From DASSWG01 sp035705295 (lineage in GTDB: Bacteria > Bacteroidota > Bacteroidia > Flavobacteriales > Flavobacteriaceae), in contig DASSWG010000073.1 in NCBI GenBank assembly GCA_035705295.1, positions 1-6,955 on the forward strand: DNA of 6,955 bases, written 5' to 3'. Position 1 is the stretch's first letter. Every line of letters begins with the position of its first letter. The position numbers and the translations under genes were made by a program. Below are positions 5,502 to 6,955 of this stretch, piece after piece. Under the pieces are notes generated by a model. The model had not been told where the DNA came from. It searched no databases and worked only from the letters and a program-made list of their open reading frames with translations.

Positions 5502-5922
5502 ACTTTTCATAGATTCCGATGTGGTAATTGATTTTTTCACGGATAGGAAACCTTTCGCAAATTCTGCAAGTGAATTGTTCGAATTGAACGAGAAAGGGAA
5601 AGTTCAACTGTATCTTTCAGCGGTGAGCATAAACAATATTTATTACATCGTGAGGAAATATTTGGGGCACAAGCAAGCGATTAAAATTATAGAGGAACTA
5701 ACCGAAATGACAAAAATCGCGGGAACGACCCGAAAAGAAATAATCCAAGGTTTAAAAAGTGGTTTTAAAGATTTCGAAGATTCCATTCAGTATTCAACAG
5801 CACTGGCAATAGGAGGTATCGAGGCAATCATCACCCGAAATACAAAAGATTATATCAATTCGCAAATAGCTGTTCTCACACCTACCGATTTTTTAAAAGC
5901 ACAAAACAAGAAAATTAATTGA
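5491..5922 (+). CDS. PIN-domain toxin (probable endoribonuclease)
   Basis: 143 residues, one full PIN domain. Acidic residues expected to hold the metal ions are visible: Asp8 and Asp10 in LFIDSDVVID near the start, Glu96/Asp97 in FKDFEDSIQ, and Asp120 in TRNTKDY near the end, followed by the usual closing strand and VLTPTDFL. VapC-type PIN toxins cut specific RNAs such as tRNA or rRNA and stop growth when the antitoxin is lost; whether this one does so is inference. It overlaps the antitoxin gene by 11 bases. With the antitoxin it forms an AT-rich islet (about 34% GC) between genes of about 45-49% GC, suggesting horizontal acquisition. All key acids are present, so it should be active. Confidence 0.87.
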   Translation: MTSKLFIDSDVVIDFFTDRKPFANSASELFELNEKGKVQLYLSAVSINNIYYIVRKYLGHKQAIKIIEELTEMTKIAGTTRKEIIQGLKSGFKDFEDSIQYSTALAIGGIEAIITRNTKDYINSQIAVLTPTDFLKAQNKKIN

Positions 5923-5961
5923 AATACTTTTTTTGGTGTGATTTTAAGTTTTTTTGATATG

Positions 5962-6009
5962 AGTGTTTTGCGTTAAATTATCGTATTTTTACCGCTTCAA
6001 AAAAACACT
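5962..6009. repeat. 8-base inverted repeat flanking the purL promoter
   Basis: AGTGTTTT (5962-5969) is complementary to AAAACACT (6002-6009), with 32 bases between that contain the candidate -7 box. The right arm ends 4 bases before the purL ATG. It could be a paired regulator site or chance in AT-rich sequence. It is not a terminator, since the loop is long and no T-run follows. Confidence 0.3.
5984..5991 (+). promoter_or_regulatory. Candidate -7 box for purL
   Basis: TATTTTTA followed by CCGC is one base from TAnnTTTG and shares the same downstream CCGC as the helicase box. No TTG lies at the usual spacing (the nearest are 13 and 27 bases upstream). It would give a leader of about 18 bases. 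Confidence 0.4.
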
Positions 6010-6013
6010 TCGA

Positions 6014-6955
6014 ATGATCCTTTTTTTCGGCGCGCAACCCAACAAAGTCTATGCGGTGCAAACGCACACCAATCTTTCCGCGGCAAATCTTTCAAAGCTC
6101 AACTGGCTTTTCGGCAATGCCCAATACTTGAACAAACCTGAACTATCCGGTTTTTTTGTGGGCCCACGCGCGGCAATGGTCACGCCTTGGAGCACCAATG
6201 CGGTGGAAATCACCCAAAACATGAACATCGACGGCATTTTGCGCATCGAAGAATTTATGGAAGTGGATTCCGAATACCACGGTTTCGACCCGATGCTTTC
6301 CGAAAAATATGAAGGTTTAAATCAGGATATATTCAACGTAAATGTGCTCCCACAAGGAATTGAAGAAGTTGCCGACATTGAGCAATTCAACCGAACTGAA
6401 GGTTTGGCATTGAACTCCGAAGAAGTGGAATATTTGGAAAATCTTTCCAAAAAACTGGGGCGTAAACTGACCGATTCGGAAGTGTTCGGATTTTCACAAG
6501 TCAATTCCGAACATTGTCGTCACAAAATTTTCAACGGCACATTCATCGTTGATGGTGAGGAAAAACCGGCTTCGCTTTTCAAACTCATCAAAAAAACCTC
6601 CGAAATCAACCCCAACGGAATTGTTTCGGCCTACAAAGACAACGTGGCTTTTCTGAAAGGCCCGAAAATCGAACAATGGGCGCCAAAAAACGCCGATATT
6701 CCCGATTGGTATGAAGCTAAAAATTTCGATTCGGTGATTTCCCTAAAAGCCGAAACCCATAATTTTCCCACTACCGTTGAACCTTTTAACGGTGCGGCGA
6801 CCGGAAGCGGTGGCGAAATCCGCGACCGTTTGGCCGGCGGAAAAGGCTCTTTGCCCCTTGCGGGAACGGCGGTTTACATGACTTCCTATTCGAGGCTTGA
6901 AAAGGGAAATCCAAATTCCAATCGAAATTGGGAAAGCGGAAAAGAACGCGAATGG
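6014..6955 (+). CDS. purL: Phosphoribosylformylglycinamidine synthase (FGAM synthase), N-terminal part
   Basis: Catalyses the fourth step of purine synthesis: FGAR + glutamine + ATP gives FGAM + glutamate + ADP + phosphate, in the cytosol. The frame is open from the ATG at 6014 to the right edge: 314 residues of a family of roughly 1,220-1,300. Residues 1 to about 120 are the PurS-like N-terminal domain, with PRAAMVTPWSTNAVEIT at 51-67. The linker domain carries FSQVNSEHCRHKIFNG at 160-175. The first ATP-binding domain begins with ETHNFPTTVEPFNGAATG at 247-264 and GGEIRDR at 266-272. This is the single-chain type, not the small PurS/PurL/PurQ system. The start MILFFGAQPNKVYAVQ is typical. There is no Shine-Dalgarno. 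Confidence 0.97.
   Translation, partial: MILFFGAQPNKVYAVQTHTNLSAANLSKLNWLFGNAQYLNKPELSGFFVGPRAAMVTPWSTNAVEITQNMNIDGILRIEEFMEVDSEYHGFDPMLSEKYEGLNQDIFNVNVLPQGIEEVADIEQFNRTEGLALNSEEVEYLENLSKKLGRKLTDSEVFGFSQVNSEHCRHKIFNGTFIVDGEEKPASLFKLIKKTSEINPNGIVSAYKDNVAFLKGPKIEQWAPKNADIPDWYEAKNFDSVISLKAETHNFPTTVEPFNGAATGSGGEIRDRLAGGKGSLPLAGTAVYMTSYSRLEKGNPNSNRNWESGKEREW

Noticed and set aside
1..6955. A larger undescribed defence or mobile system
   Set aside because: Apart from the small toxin-antitoxin pair, all complete genes are core metabolism, RNA helicase or an exported protein; no transposase, integrase, nuclease or phage gene was found on either strand.

Overview
The window fits a member of the Bacteroidota, most probably Flavobacteriia. 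The proteins read like flavobacterial homologues. Shine-Dalgarno sequences are absent ahead of the genes. Upstream regions carry boxes matching the Bacteroidota -7 promoter element (TAnnTTTG). Most of the window is core metabolism, with one small accessory islet. Species cannot be fixed from the sequence alone.

Layout. Positions 1-939 (minus) hold gap, glyceraldehyde-3-phosphate dehydrogenase, cut by the left edge about 20 residues before its expected C-terminus. It lies downstream of pfkA (1088-2074, minus), an ATP-type 6-phosphofructokinase, so two steps of lower glycolysis are probably co-transcribed leftward. A divergent, gene-free stretch of about 470 bases (2075-2546) follows. It holds the pfkA promoter, a perfect 14-base palindrome with the AAACGTTT core typical of LacI-family operators, an inverted pair of G-rich seven-base repeat arrays, and a possible folded element. 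Rightward from 2547 comes a DEAD-box RNA helicase with a DbpA-like RNA-binding domain and a basic Lys/Arg/Gly tail. It is followed 41 bases later by a secreted protein with a carboxypeptidase-regulatory-like beta-sandwich domain (4418-5182).

An AT-rich islet (5244-5922, about 34% GC by hand count, against about 45-49% in sampled neighbouring genes) carries a toxin-antitoxin pair. A DUF6364-like ribbon-helix-helix antitoxin overlaps a PIN-domain toxin by 11 bases. At the right edge (6014 to the end) is the N-terminal quarter of purL, the long single-chain FGAM synthase of purine synthesis.

I see no CRISPR array, rRNA, tRNA, transposase or phage gene. The features most worth a second look are non-coding: a degenerate seven-base-period repeat found in both large intergenic regions, the operator-like palindrome before the glycolytic genes, and the very short predicted leaders of pfkA and the antitoxin.
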